Positions 24,989-35,523 of a DNA stretch of 64,000 nt are shown here, one piece after another; positions within the stretch are counted from its first letter, which is position 1, and each line of letters opens with the position of its first letter. The stretch is taken from positions 1,550,001 to 1,614,000 of the forward strand of contig NZ_CP179210.1 in assembly GCF_051201665.1 (NCBI RefSeq), read 5' to 3'. The DNA comes from Psychrobium sp051201665 (GTDB lineage Bacteria; Pseudomonadota; Gammaproteobacteria; Enterobacterales; Psychrobiaceae). A model generated the notes under the pieces. It made no database searches, was not told the DNA's origin, and worked only from the letters and a program-made list of their open reading frames with translations. The position numbers were made by a program, and so were the translations under genes.

Positions 24989-25924
24989 TTAGAAATCGTA
25001 AGTCGTACCGACAAAAAAAGTATCTGAGTGGTCATCTCTTACCATCGGACTTTGTTTTATCGATGAATCAAGCGTGGTTAGTCGATAGCTAACAGCCGCT
25101 CGCCAATTCGATGATAGATGATAATTTGCGCTAATACAAAGTGTTCTATTAATGCCACTATCTGCCGTAAAGTGGCTGGCTGTTAGTTGTGTATCACGTT
25201 CACCAATACCGTAATAATAGTTAGCAAGCTTTTGACTGTGCCAATCTAAAGTGCCTGATAACTTGATCGATAGAGGTGGTAGAGAAGAAAATCGCCATGC
25301 TTTTTCTAGCTTCAACTGGCCATTGAATCCGTTGTAAACGTTTAATATATCGTGTAATAAATTCACTTGTAACATCCAGTCACTATGGCCGAAGTAATTG
25401 AGCTGCACGCCTGCGTCTAATGCCCATTCCCGATCGGCTAATTCTGAAACGTTGATTGGTTGTTCAGACACTTCTTCGTCAGTTTGTGGATAAATAACAT
25501 CAAGACTTGGTAAGAATTTGTTGTCGGTAACAGCGCTATTGGTCTGTGCAACAAAGAAATTACTGGGGTGCCAGCGAGAAAAATTAGCTGCATGGGTGTT
25601 TAATTGCGTGATAGCGCTAATAGAGAGCTGTGGTGTTATTTCGATGCTGTAACCCAGTACGCCGTCGTCAAAAAATAAATGTTCATCGTAGTAACTGATC
25701 GAGGGAATTAAATACAGTGGCGTATCTTTTCCTTCATAGAGTGGATTGGTACGGCGACCGTAGCCTAAACCTATTGCAAAGTTCCATTGGCCTAATTCAA
25801 CCAAATCTGCATGTGAATGGTTGTGTAATGACGACGATTCAATGGCTGCTACTTGTGATAAATCTGTGGCTTTAGCCGTCAAGGTTACACAGAGCAGTAA
25901 AAGTATTGGGGTTAGTATTTTCAA
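24989..25924 (-). CDS. MipA/OmpV family outer-membrane protein
   Basis: 311 residues with a signal peptide (ILTPILLLLCVTLTAKA). Beta-barrel features: alternating strands, QWNFAIGLGYGRRTNPLYEG near the start, and a C-terminal aromatic strand ending VGTTYDF. MipA was first described as a scaffold for murein enzymes in E. coli, and OmpV is a related adhesin/porin; the role here is not known. It is the first gene of the four-gene operon with DUF3019, regulator and kinase. Confidence 0.88.
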   Translation of the reverse strand: MKILTPILLLLCVTLTAKATDLSQVAAIESSSLHNHSHADLVELGQWNFAIGLGYGRRTNPLYEGKDTPLYLIPSISYYDEHLFFDDGVLGYSIEITPQLSISAITQLNTHAANFSRWHPSNFFVAQTNSAVTDNKFLPSLDVIYPQTDEEVSEQPINVSELADREWALDAGVQLNYFGHSDWMLQVNLLHDILNVYNGFNGQLKLEKAWRFSSLPPLSIKLSGTLDWHSQKLANYYYGIGERDTQLTASHFTADSGINRTLCISANYHLSSNWRAAVSYRLTTLDSSIKQSPMVRDDHSDTFFVGTTYDF

Positions 25925-26083
25925 AAGAAATTCACTATCGCTAATTATGGCTATAAGTTAACACCCTTTATCAGGTATTTCATTAAGGATTACACAAGAT
26001 TACAACTAGTAGCAATTTATAACACCACCTTCTAAAACCTTCCCTTAGACTGGAATTATCTTAGATTAGTGGGGACTGTTAAA

Positions 26084-28060
26084 ATGAAGTTATCATCAAT
26101 AGCGTCAGTAACATTATTGGCTACATCAATAACGCTTATCGGATGCGGCGGTAGTGAAACAGCGACGACAATGCCAGCACAAAAATTACCGATGAAATCA
26201 TCGACGGTTACGCCTTATGGCGCGTTAACGCTGCAAGGTGATAACGCATTAGGCACAAGACTTAGAAATGGTGTGTTTTTAGCACACACCACGCCACTTA
26301 ATACTGTTTATACTGCGAAAACAAGTGAAACTGCTGACAGCAATTTTTCAAGAGCAATCACTCAAGAAGCTGGAGTTGATGAAAGTGATCGCTTCCATTT
26401 CAATGGCCAGCAGCTGTTTTTAACCATCAATAATCGATTTAATTACACCAGTGACAATAATGAACAAGGCGATGTCTTGCGTATTCTGCAGCGTCAAACG
26501 GATAATAGTTTGCAAAAGCTTAGTGATACTACGTTAGTCATAGGCGATGAAAAACAACATATTAATGGGATGTATGTTAGTGGCAATCGCGTGAGTTTAC
26601 TAAGTAGCAATGCACAGCATTCTTGGCCCATTGCTTATGACCTTTTTTACCCCCTTGAACAACAGTTTTCAATTTCTATTTATGATGCACAAAATCTGAC
26701 GCTACCGTCGTTAAAACAGCAATATACCATAGATGGTCATGTATTATCTTCGCGACAAATAGATAATAAGCTTTATGTTATTAGCAGTTTTTCTCCGTCA
26801 ATTAACCACGTTGTAGACGCTGACGTGTTGAACAAAGAAAATGAAGTCGTGTTTGAAGCGCTTAGGACAGCGCCATTGAGTGGTTTTTTACCTCATGTCA
26901 CCGATATTGCAGGTAATCAGACATCGTTGGTATCGAGCTATAGCTGTTATATCCCTGCACAATTTGACGAAAATTCAGGGCATCATGGATTAGTTTTGAT
27001 GACAGTAATAGATACCGAAAAGCCGACTGATATCAAATCCCAATGCGTAAATACACAAGCACAAGGTATTTATGTTTCCAAAGATGCGGTTTATCTTTAC
27101 GGCGAGCAATACCAAGATAATATCACTGATTTGCAAAGTGTTATTTATAAATTCGCTATCTCTGATGAAGGATTAAGTTATCGTGCCTATGCAACGTTAG
27201 ATGGACATTTTGGTTTTAGAAATAGCCAATTTAGATTCAATGAATCCGGTAATTACTTAACCACTGTAAGCACAACTTATGATGAGAATTATGCACCGAC
27301 TCATCAATTATCCGTTTTCAAAGATCAAGGTGATGATGTGTTAACTGCGGTGGGACACCTTCCTAATCAAGCGCACCCAGCACCAATCGGAAAGCCGAAC
27401 GAAGATATTTATGCGGTGCGCTACTTTAACAATAAGGCGTACATAGTCACCTTTGAGCGTACTGATCCGCTGTATGTTATCGACTTGAGCAATAAGGAAG
27501 AACCAACATTGGAGGGCGCATTGGAGATTCCTGGCTATTCAGCGTATTTACATCCAGTCAATCAAGAGCTGTTATTAGGTGTTGGTCAACATATTTTAGC
27601 TCAAGATGATGACAGTGATTTACCTGTCATTGATGAAGGCGCGCAAGTGAGTCTTTTTGACGTTGGTGAACCACAATCTCCAGTGCAGTTAAGTAATCAC
27701 ATTTATAAAGACAGCTTTACCCCCGTAGAATTTGATCATCACGCATTAAGTTATTTACAGTTATCTGCCTATAGCCATCGAATTGCGCTACCGACAGAAC
27801 AATGGGTTGCAAGTATTTCAATGGACACGACTTCGCAACTAACAAGCACTTTGCAGCTCTTAGAGATTAATGGCGAAGGAAGCTCAGCTATCCTAGAGTC
27901 CGTTGGAAAAATTGAATTTAAAAAAGACATTAATTCATCGTATTTCTCGAGTATTGATGCACGGAGTATTCTAACAGCGCAAGGTGTGTATTATATTCAT
28001 GGTAACGACGTGCTTTATCGCGACTGGCAAGAAGGCAGTGACACTATTGGGCCATTTTAG
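26084..28060 (+). CDS. Beta-propeller domain lipoprotein
   Basis: 658 residues from ATG 26084; a GTG at 26069 would add five residues ahead of the signal. The lipoprotein signal ends LIGCGG. The rest resembles the beta-propeller family that starts with a conserved QEAGVDESDRFHFNGQQLF segment and repeats blades such as ISIYDAQNL, KLYVISSFSP and KAYIVTFERTDPLYVIDLSN. The family is extracytoplasmic with unknown role. It is divergently oriented from mipA, and the ~145-bp gap probably holds both promoters. Confidence 0.85.
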   Translation: MKLSSIASVTLLATSITLIGCGGSETATTMPAQKLPMKSSTVTPYGALTLQGDNALGTRLRNGVFLAHTTPLNTVYTAKTSETADSNFSRAITQEAGVDESDRFHFNGQQLFLTINNRFNYTSDNNEQGDVLRILQRQTDNSLQKLSDTTLVIGDEKQHINGMYVSGNRVSLLSSNAQHSWPIAYDLFYPLEQQFSISIYDAQNLTLPSLKQQYTIDGHVLSSRQIDNKLYVISSFSPSINHVVDADVLNKENEVVFEALRTAPLSGFLPHVTDIAGNQTSLVSSYSCYIPAQFDENSGHHGLVLMTVIDTEKPTDIKSQCVNTQAQGIYVSKDAVYLYGEQYQDNITDLQSVIYKFAISDEGLSYRAYATLDGHFGFRNSQFRFNESGNYLTTVSTTYDENYAPTHQLSVFKDQGDDVLTAVGHLPNQAHPAPIGKPNEDIYAVRYFNNKAYIVTFERTDPLYVIDLSNKEEPTLEGALEIPGYSAYLHPVNQELLLGVGQHILAQDDDSDLPVIDEGAQVSLFDVGEPQSPVQLSNHIYKDSFTPVEFDHHALSYLQLSAYSHRIALPTEQWVASISMDTTSQLTSTLQLLEINGEGSSAILESVGKIEFKKDINSSYFSSIDARSILTAQGVYYIHGNDVLYRDWQEGSDTIGPF

Positions 28061-28102
28061 TGTTAATGAATACATTTAGTCTTTGTGCGGGTCTATTAGT
28101 TT

Positions 28103-28139
28103 GAGCTAGTTACGATGAGAGCAGTAACTAGCTCTTTTT
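28103..28139 (+). terminator. Rho-independent terminator of the beta-propeller gene
   Basis: GAGCTAGTTAC and GTAACTAGCTC form a perfect 11-bp stem followed by five T residues. Confidence 0.92.
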
Positions 28140-28154
28140 ATGCAATGGGGAATG

Positions 28155-28391
28155 AGCTTGTACATCAAAACATCTTGTAACGCCGCATGTAATCTAAGTA
28201 GCGGTGAGAAAATTGCTGAACAGGGGGCTGATCGCGTTCGCGAACAATCTCATGATAAGCAATTAGAACAAGAACGTTTAGCAATCGAACGCCAGCGCGT
28301 AGAAGCGGTTACTGCTGTTGAGCAACCGCAAAAGGTATCAGATCAAACGATAAATCATCGCGTTAACGAATATCAATCTCAAGATAATTAA
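28155..28391 (+). CDS. Small hypothetical protein, helical
   Basis: 78 residues from ATG 28155 (83 from the upstream ATG at 28140, which abuts the terminator). The middle is strongly charged and probably a coiled coil (QLEQERLAIERQRVEAV). No signal peptide or known domain. GGGG lies only three bases before ATG 28155, so the translation signal is poor. Codon use looks gene-like, but function and even reality are uncertain. Confidence 0.4.
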   Translation, partial: SLYIKTSCNAACNLSSGEKIAEQGADRVREQSHDKQLEQERLAIERQRVEAVTAVEQPQKVSDQTINHRVNEYQSQDN

Positions 28392-28446
28392 CCATTTAAC
28401 ACCTCAGCACCAAACAACATTGGCACCTTGAGTGATTGGCTAACAG

Positions 28447-29901
28447 TTAACTACAGTCACCATAGGTAACGCCGTCAGTACTACATGTTTCGGTGCGAGT
28501 TCCGTCGCTATTAGTGACAGTCTTTTTCCATGTACCATCGCTGTATTGATCAATTTGTGTATCACCAGACACGTGACGTTTGCGCCAGTAGTTGGTTGTT
28601 AAACTGACTGCATCTTTATATTTATAATCAATTGTCGATAAATAATCAGCTAACTCATTGATATTTAATGTGGATGCGTTTTTCTTTAAGTCAATCCATT
28701 GGCTTAATTTGGTGAATTCGGTTTCACTTTCTCTAAAGAACAATTCAGTACTGTAACTGTCGCCGGATTCTTGGTAGCCGAAGTTATATTGACGCTCGAA
28801 AATTTTATCAAAAGTTGCATTTGAACAGTCAGTACCATCGGTTGAATCTCGCGATGGAATACTATTGTTTAGTTCGTAGGTAACATTTTCTTTAGTGAAA
28901 ATTAACCGCTCATTACCACTACAGTAGTAACTACCTTGTGGATTACGGTACGTATCTAATCGTTGTTTCAATTTAGGCGTAAACTGTGGATCATCATCCC
29001 AAATGGAATCTTCTGACTGTAGATGAACAAGTAAAGCATCAACTTCATCGAGTTCACTTTCACTCTTTAATTTTACTGTTTCACTGATGTACAGATCACG
29101 ATCAAAAATCACAACATCGCGATACCACGATTTATCGAATTTATATTCACTGTCGTGTTTATCGCTTTGGTATATGCGTACTCTTACTTTCGCATTGGGG
29201 CGCTCTTGCTGAATTTGACTACGTTGTTGGTAGGCTGATTTTAGTCCCGTAACAATGGATTGTGCTAAATCATAGGCTTTTGAGTCATCGTTTTTGATGA
29301 AGTCAGCATACATTTGATCGGCAGATAGGTTATAAAACTGTACCAGTTCATTGGTGACCGTTTTTATTTCGTCGCTAATTTCATTGCGTAAGAAAGCGTC
29401 GTTGATTAGCGCGTCACAACTCAAAATTTTTGATGTGTCTTGAGGTCCATATTTCGCCTTAATTTGTTCCCAAATTACCGAGGTTAACGGCGAAATATTA
29501 AGAAGCGTTTTTTCTTCGATTGGCGCTAGTGCTGGTGGAAATGCCATTTCATAAGCTTCGGTCACTTCACCGAGATCTTCATCAACTGCGCCAACAGGCA
29601 CAGAAACATACATGGTGGCATAAGGGACACAGCGTGCTTGTTGGTCGGTAAACTCAAAGGCGTAATCGCCAGCTTCTTGTGACACGGTCGATGGTTCATT
29701 ATCGTCTTGTTCGCCGTTACCATTAATATCTAGCCACACGGTAGCACCCGATACGTAGCCATCAATGACTTTACCACTAAAGGTGGTTGTTTGCGGAACA
29801 ATTGGATCGGGTTCATTTTGCGAAGATGATGATGAGCCTCCGCCACAACCAAATAAAAGACTACAGCTTAGGGCTGCAAGCGTGAGCTTAAAAGTATGCA
29901 T
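28447..29901 (-). CDS. Secreted lipoprotein of unknown function
   Basis: 484 residues with a lipoprotein signal (LSCSLLFGCGGGSSSSS). The first module, GYVSGATVWLDINGNGEQDD, resembles a carboxypeptidase-like or SdrD B-like repeat with a calcium-type DxNxNGxxD loop. The same module opens the lipoprotein at 51282. The rest (KIFERQYNFGYQES and similar) is not recognised. The last ~30 residues hold three cysteines. Confidence 0.7.
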   Translation of the reverse strand: MHTFKLTLAALSCSLLFGCGGGSSSSSQNEPDPIVPQTTTFSGKVIDGYVSGATVWLDINGNGEQDDNEPSTVSQEAGDYAFEFTDQQARCVPYATMYVSVPVGAVDEDLGEVTEAYEMAFPPALAPIEEKTLLNISPLTSVIWEQIKAKYGPQDTSKILSCDALINDAFLRNEISDEIKTVTNELVQFYNLSADQMYADFIKNDDSKAYDLAQSIVTGLKSAYQQRSQIQQERPNAKVRVRIYQSDKHDSEYKFDKSWYRDVVIFDRDLYISETVKLKSESELDEVDALLVHLQSEDSIWDDDPQFTPKLKQRLDTYRNPQGSYYCSGNERLIFTKENVTYELNNSIPSRDSTDGTDCSNATFDKIFERQYNFGYQESGDSYSTELFFRESETEFTKLSQWIDLKKNASTLNINELADYLSTIDYKYKDAVSLTTNYWRKRHVSGDTQIDQYSDGTWKKTVTNSDGTRTETCSTDGVTYGDCS

Positions 29902-29974
29902 AAATCCTTTTAACGATTTTTTATTATTATTTTTAAAGGCTGAATTTAGCCCATGTTATCGACAAAATAAATAC

Positions 29975-30835
29975 TTAGTTCAGGTGTAATTGATTCACCT
30001 TCGTCTGAAACGTACGCGAGACAGGCACTAATACATCATTGGATAATCGTAACAAAGTTTTACGACCGTCTTTCTCAACGCCTACAATGGCGTTTGTTGC
30101 GACCCACCACGAGCGATGAGTTTGCAGGCCATCACAATCTTCTAATAACGCTAAGGCATCTTTAAAACGCATGAGTGCCATGTGCGTGCCTTTGTCAGTG
30201 TGAATATTGAGGTAGTGATCGTCCATTTCTAAGCACAGCAATTGACCGCGTTTGTCTAGCGGCACTTTATCCATCAATTGAGTTAGCTGTTTACCAGTGA
30301 GTTTATCTGTATGTTGCTTTGCTTGTTCGGCGGCTTGAGCTTGTTCTGCTAATTCGTGTTGTGATTGTTGTAACTGCGCTTTTTGTTGATTAATTAGCTG
30401 TGCCATTAAACTAATTGCTGAAATCACGCCACCGATGATTGCCGTTTGGAAAAATGCCGCGCCAACCTGTGACCAGTAATCGGTATTAATATCAAAAAAT
30501 GCATTGCTTACCACTGGGATAATTAAACTCATCAACAAGCTTGCACTGAACGCACCAAGAGAGATTCTGAGCCAGCGAGCGCTAATTTTTTCATCCAATA
30601 AGATATCGCAGGCATTGATCAGCGGTGAGTAAACGGCGTAACCAACCACACAGATAACTATCCAAAAACTAAGCGCTACAGTGACGGGGATATTGACCAT
30701 GCCAAAGGGGGCGAGTAGGCCAATAATAAGGCCTGCAATTACCATCGAGGCCAAGCCCCTAACAAATCGTTTAGATTTTAATTGTGATAAAAGTAATTGA
30801 TTTTTATTGTGTATTTCACGATTCGCCAATTGCAC
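29975..30835 (-). CDS. Membrane-bound LytTR family transcriptional regulator
   Basis: 286 residues. About four membrane helices lie in residues 25-150, then a coiled linker rich in Gln/Ala (QLQQSQHELAEQAQAAEQAK). The LytTR DNA-binding domain follows from about residue 185, with LLCLEMDDHYLNIHT, MRFKDAL and QTHRSWWVATNAI. There is no receiver domain, so it is a one-component membrane regulator. It is divergent from the DUF2141 gene at 30989, and the ~150-bp gap would be a natural target site. Confidence 0.9.
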   Translation of the reverse strand: MQLANREIHNKNQLLLSQLKSKRFVRGLASMVIAGLIIGLLAPFGMVNIPVTVALSFWIVICVVGYAVYSPLINACDILLDEKISARWLRISLGAFSASLLMSLIIPVVSNAFFDINTDYWSQVGAAFFQTAIIGGVISAISLMAQLINQQKAQLQQSQHELAEQAQAAEQAKQHTDKLTGKQLTQLMDKVPLDKRGQLLCLEMDDHYLNIHTDKGTHMALMRFKDALALLEDCDGLQTHRSWWVATNAIVGVEKDGRKTLLRLSNDVLVPVSRTFQTKVNQLHLN

Positions 30836-30988
30836 ATCATCCTTTTTTGCGTCTTTTGCGAATAATTGAACTCACTTTACGAAAAGTCGCTGTTGTTGTT
30901 TCGCAGGCTATTTTATCGTTTTTCTCAAGCAGCGCAATGAACACTTTTAGGGCGTTAACTTAAAACTAAAATTACTTGGAGAATCACA

Positions 30989-31450
30989 ATGTTTACTAAA
31001 TCACTCGGCACATTCATGGCAGCGGCTGTATTCACTTCTTTTATTTCGCTACCTGTTTTGGCATTGACACCGCAGGCGTCAGAGCACTACCAACTGACAT
31101 TCTCAATGACAGATGTAAAAGCTAAACAAGGAAAAATGTATGTCGCCTTATTTAATGGCGTTGAGAATTATAAAAAGAACAAAGCGCATGCATCGACTAT
31201 TGTCGCGGTCGATGGTGATGAAGTCACCGTGACCTTTGATGCTTTACCCCAAGGTGATTACGCAGTGCGCTATTTCCACGATGAAAATGGCAATGACAAG
31301 CTTGACCTTAACTTGTTTGGTAGCCCTATTGAGGGTATTGGTTTTTCAAATGATGCCAAGCCAAGTTATGGGCCAGTGGGCTTTGATGCTGCAAAATTCA
31401 CAGTGACTAGCGATGTTATAAACAGCTCAAGTGTTATTTACAGCAAATAG
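30989..31450 (+). CDS. DUF2141 exported protein
   Basis: 153 residues with a signal peptide ending SLPVLA or just after. The DUF2141 pattern is clear: KMYVALFNG, GDYAVRYFHDENGNDKLD and FGSPIEGIGFSN. Family members are small secreted beta-sandwich proteins of unknown role, often next to carotenoid or sterol metabolism genes. GGAG lies before the start. It is probably co-transcribed with the carotenoid oxygenase 33 bp downstream. Confidence 0.88.
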   Translation: MFTKSLGTFMAAAVFTSFISLPVLALTPQASEHYQLTFSMTDVKAKQGKMYVALFNGVENYKKNKAHASTIVAVDGDEVTVTFDALPQGDYAVRYFHDENGNDKLDLNLFGSPIEGIGFSNDAKPSYGPVGFDAAKFTVTSDVINSSSVIYSK

Positions 31451-31483
31451 CTACCAGTAAACGAATTTTAGAAGGAAAACAAC

Positions 31484-33001
31484 ATGCAATTATCTCGTCG
31501 TCACTTTATTCAATCGTTAGGTGCAGTTGGCGCGGCATCGACTCTGCCGATGTCACTTAAGCTCGGCGCAGCGCCCGCGCCGACAGTCTTGAATTATAAA
31601 TCGATGTTTAACGATGCCTTGGCAAATGATCAGCGCTTAATTGGTTTTAAGGACGTTAATAAGAATTTTGCACTTAAACAAATGGACGTGGAAGGCACTA
31701 TTCCAAAAGCGTTACAGGGTAGTTTGTTTCGCAATGGACCTGCAAAGCTTGAACGCGGTGATATCCGTTATCAGCATCTATTTGAAGGTGATGGTATGTT
31801 ACAGCAGTTCAAATTTGCCGATGGCAAGGTGTATCACCGTGGTAAATTCGTGCAAACGCCTAAGTTTCAACAAGAGCAGCTAGCGGGGAAGTTCTTGTAT
31901 TCCGCGCCCGATACCAAAATTCCTAATTCACTAGCCGTTGTTGATAACGATACCGTTAATACTGCCAATACCAATGTGATTGCGGTGGGTGATGATTTAT
32001 GGACGTTATGGGAAGCTGGTTCGCCAGCGCGGGTTAATCCAGAGAGTTTGGATTTTCAAGGTTTAGTTAATTTGGGCGAGTATTCTCGCTATGGCAATAG
32101 GCTCAAAGGGTTGCCGTTCTCTGCTCATCCGAAAATTGATGGCAACGGTGATATTTTTAACTTTGGTCTACACAATTCAGGGCGTATTGCGGTATATCAC
32201 CTTGGTGCTAGTGGCGTGATGAAAAATGTCAGCTTGATTAATGCTAATTACCAAGGCGGCATGTTACACGATTTTTTGATCACAGAAAAATACGTGTTGT
32301 TAGTGCTGCCGTCGCTAGTGCAGTCGTCATCGGATGAAGGTTATTTTGAGCGCATAAAATTTAATAAAAACCTGCCAATGCGCGTGTTGGTTCTGGACAA
32401 AAACACCTTGCAACAGGTTAGAGAGTACCAACTACCGCCAGCTTTTGTATTTCATTTTGGTAATGCATGGACGCAGAGCGATGGCACTATTTGTTTCGAT
32501 GCGTGTTTATACCAAGACGCTGACGCGCTGCATAAACTTTCGCGCCTGATGATAGGTAAAGCGGCGATTAACACCCGTTCACAATCGGTGTTTATCCGCT
32601 TGAATACTAATGGAAGAGTGGAGATTACCAGTACCAATATCAATAGTGAATTCCCACGGATATTGCCGAATTTAACTGGAATTAAAAACAAGCATTTGTA
32701 TCATCTGTCGTCGTCTGACGATGCGTTGTGGAGTGAATCGGTATCGCGTATCGATACCACAACAGGCAAGCAGGAAAAATATCGCTATGGCTCAGAATTT
32801 TTAGTAGAAGAGCATGTGCCTATTTCATTAAATGGACGCGAAAAACGCGATTATGTGATTGGTACGGCGCTTCATGTACCGAGTAAACGTACCTGTATCA
32901 ACGTCTTTGAAGCAGAAAATTTAAGTGCGGGGCCAATGGGGCGTGCGTGGCTGCCTTATCATCTGCCGTTAGGTTTCCATGGCAATTTCATACCTGCTTA
33001 G
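31484..33001 (+). CDS. Carotenoid oxygenase (RPE65/apocarotenoid dioxygenase family)
   Basis: 505 residues. The N-terminus SRRHFIQSLGAVGAA is a twin-arginine signal, so the folded enzyme is exported. The four iron-binding His appear in order: SAHPKID, MLHDFLI, FHFGNAW and the terminal GFHGNFIPA. RNGPAKLE is the family N-terminal motif. Members cleave carotenoids or other conjugated double bonds with O2. GAAGGAAAAC precedes the start. The broken hydroxylase gene downstream once formed part of the same group. Confidence 0.93.
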   Translation: MQLSRRHFIQSLGAVGAASTLPMSLKLGAAPAPTVLNYKSMFNDALANDQRLIGFKDVNKNFALKQMDVEGTIPKALQGSLFRNGPAKLERGDIRYQHLFEGDGMLQQFKFADGKVYHRGKFVQTPKFQQEQLAGKFLYSAPDTKIPNSLAVVDNDTVNTANTNVIAVGDDLWTLWEAGSPARVNPESLDFQGLVNLGEYSRYGNRLKGLPFSAHPKIDGNGDIFNFGLHNSGRIAVYHLGASGVMKNVSLINANYQGGMLHDFLITEKYVLLVLPSLVQSSSDEGYFERIKFNKNLPMRVLVLDKNTLQQVREYQLPPAFVFHFGNAWTQSDGTICFDACLYQDADALHKLSRLMIGKAAINTRSQSVFIRLNTNGRVEITSTNINSEFPRILPNLTGIKNKHLYHLSSSDDALWSESVSRIDTTTGKQEKYRYGSEFLVEEHVPISLNGREKRDYVIGTALHVPSKRTCINVFEAENLSAGPMGRAWLPYHLPLGFHGNFIPA

Positions 33002-33300
33002 TTGTTGCGACAAAGCTAATTACTTGAAAGCTATTGCTTTTAATTTAAACATTAGTTTAACTAGGAGCCATAATAATTATAAAAGAGCAATATTATGACT
33101 CCTCAAGCGATGGAAAAATTTCGGGAGAAGTATCGCGCAGCTATTTCTCCTTCCTATTCTGGCTGGTTACATATGGTATTTGTGCTGTTGGTAGGCGTCA
33201 GTGTGATTGTTTACTGTCTACTTAACTCCGATAATGCCAGTTGGCGTGAATGGACGATATTTCCCTGAACTATGTTGGCTGTGAATTTTGCAGAGTATTA

Positions 33301-33460
33301 TACCAATTGCATTAAGTAAGTGATCTTGTTGTGCGTAGAGAAAATCAGCTAAAACAAGGCGCTCGATTGACTAATAGCTGGCTATTAGGACTGAGAGCAA
33401 CGCCATTTTAGTTAATTTTAACAAGTACAAGTGGGCAAATATTTAATGCAATTAATGGTA
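33301..33460 (-). mobile_element. MITE, family 1, copy 2 (160 bp, inverted, TSD TTA)
   Basis: The same element as at 17858 but reversed. It has TACCAATTGC and GCAATTAATGGTA ends and is flanked by TTA (33298-33300 and 33461-33463). Removing it joins GAGTA-TTA-CGCTC and restores EYYAHRW in the hydroxylase, which fixes the ends exactly. Confidence 0.95.
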
Positions 33461-33864
33461 TTACGCTCACCGTTGGCTTGGTCATCGCAAAACGAAATAT
33501 GGAAAACTTTTTTATCAACGTCATAGTGGTGATCATCATAGTTTTTTTCTAGAGCATGCTATGCCATATCAATCGGTGCGTGATTGGCGCGTGGTGTTGT
33601 TTCCTGGATATCTCATTATTGCCTTTATCGCTGGTTTAGTCGTTTCCGGCGGCTGGCTATTGATGCAAATAGCGACTGATAATGTAGCTTATTTATATGG
33701 TGCAGCAGCGATTAGTGGTTACCTGCTTTATGAAGTGATGCACTTTTCTTATCATCTACCTGCGGGCAGTTTTGTTGAACGCACGCCAATTTGGCGCGAG
33801 CTGCGTCAATTGCATGTTGAGCATCATAAGCGCGATTTAATGACTGAAAAGAATTTTAATATTA

Positions 33865-35523
33865 CTATTCCACACATTGATCAGACCCCCAGGTCACTTT
33901 TTTGATTTTGTATAAGTGCATGGCATGCCCACCAATAAGGTTTACTATCTTTTGCCTGAGTTCGGTCAGGCCATCTAAGTAGGTTTGATCGTAAATATAA
34001 TCATCACCTTGTTGAAGTAAATTGATACCATCAAAACACTGAAACACCCAGCGCAATGTGGGGGCGGCCGTTTCTTGATTTATTTGGTTTGGAATTGTCG
34101 CTTCAACTTTTTTCATATTCGCTCGCATTCGTCGTTGTGCAATAGAATATACAAGTAATGACAATGTCATTACCATCAACAGAGCATCGATTCTGCTTGG
34201 CTTTTTTATAAATAACGAAGAGACAAAAAACAAGGGATCTTTTAAAAATCTAAAGCCTCTCTCAACTTCCGATTGCGCCTTGTAATGTTTTAATATTTCT
34301 TCAGGTGAAAGTTCTTCTTCATCAATATTTGTTGCTAGAATGAAGCAAGATTTTTGCTCAACAGCCTGCTTGATTGCGATCGTGTTTTCTTCAATTTCAG
34401 CGTTTACTTGCCACTCTATACGCTTAACTTCAGCATCCTTTTTCGGGCGGCCTTTACCTTCATAAACTTTATGCTCTATATATTGAGTGTCGCTTATTTG
34501 ATGATATTTCAGTTTTTTTCCTATTTTATCCGCTGCTCGTTGCGCATCAGTTTTACAAGCAAAGCGTTGCGCTTGTAGATGAAACAGCTCTTTTTCTACC
34601 TTAACTTTTGCTCGTTCAACTTGCCGTGTGATCGTTTTAGCAGCTCGATGATTAGCGGCACTTGAGTAAATCACAATCCATCGCTGCTTGATCTCCATAT
34701 GCTCGACTTTTTTTACAACATATTGATAGTTAGCATTTATTTTCACCCATTGTTCGTCAGCTATTGATTCTGCGATTAATTCTTTCTCTAGCGCTATCGT
34801 TGAAGGAATAAGCGTGAGAAATTTTACCAGAGATAAAAATTCGGCATTAGCCTTATGATAAAGCTTACAGTCGGCCACAAGATATTTAGGCGCTGCGCTT
34901 TTTTTGAATTCGCTAACAAGTGCTTTGCTCCTTGCCTTAAAAATAGCGGTATCAGCACTATTGCCATCCCAGTTTTTACAGGCGAGAGGAACGCCACCAT
35001 CTTGACTGACAATGATTTCTTGTACCACTTGCTTTAAATCAGGGCGGTGAGCTTTACTGTAACCATGAGTGATTTTAATAACATTGTCATCACTGTCTTC
35101 ATCGTCAAAAGCGTATTCTCCCGTTAAAGAATGGCTGGTTGTATCGAGTGAGTTAAATTTTTTGTCTACACTTTCTAGCTCGCAAGCTTGCTGAGACACC
35201 AGTGAAAATAGACTTTCGCAGCCAAAATCAAAACACTGGTCTAGTGTGCGGCCTAATTTGTGACGATTAAAGTGCTCGGCTTTTACACCTTCTCGAAATA
35301 AATGCTCAAGCGGTAAGTTAGTAAAAAATTGGGGACTGAGAGATAAAGGACGGTTTGCAAAACCAAGTCCATTCATAATCATGCCTTTAACCGCTTCACC
35401 AGGTGTAATTTCTTGCTTTTCATCCTGAGGTAAATATTGATCCAATAAGGGGACTATTTGTAAGTCTTCAATTACACCTGCGACTATGCCGTGATGATCT
35501 AACCGTTTGATTTTTAAATTCAT
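33865..35523 (-). CDS. IS1634-family transposase
   Basis: 552 residues. The N-terminal region (LDHHGIVAGVIEDLQIVPLLD, DUF4277-like) is typical of IS1634. The DDE core shows NSLDTTSHSLTG, LVADCKLYH and the late Glu region QSEVERGFRFLKDPLF. Its stop codon (33865-33867) lies just outside the element, in host DNA. Confidence 0.92.
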   Translation of the reverse strand: MNLKIKRLDHHGIVAGVIEDLQIVPLLDQYLPQDEKQEITPGEAVKGMIMNGLGFANRPLSLSPQFFTNLPLEHLFREGVKAEHFNRHKLGRTLDQCFDFGCESLFSLVSQQACELESVDKKFNSLDTTSHSLTGEYAFDDEDSDDNVIKITHGYSKAHRPDLKQVVQEIIVSQDGGVPLACKNWDGNSADTAIFKARSKALVSEFKKSAAPKYLVADCKLYHKANAEFLSLVKFLTLIPSTIALEKELIAESIADEQWVKINANYQYVVKKVEHMEIKQRWIVIYSSAANHRAAKTITRQVERAKVKVEKELFHLQAQRFACKTDAQRAADKIGKKLKYHQISDTQYIEHKVYEGKGRPKKDAEVKRIEWQVNAEIEENTIAIKQAVEQKSCFILATNIDEEELSPEEILKHYKAQSEVERGFRFLKDPLFFVSSLFIKKPSRIDALLMVMTLSLLVYSIAQRRMRANMKKVEATIPNQINQETAAPTLRWVFQCFDGINLLQQGDDYIYDQTYLDGLTELRQKIVNLIGGHAMHLYKIKKVTWGSDQCVE

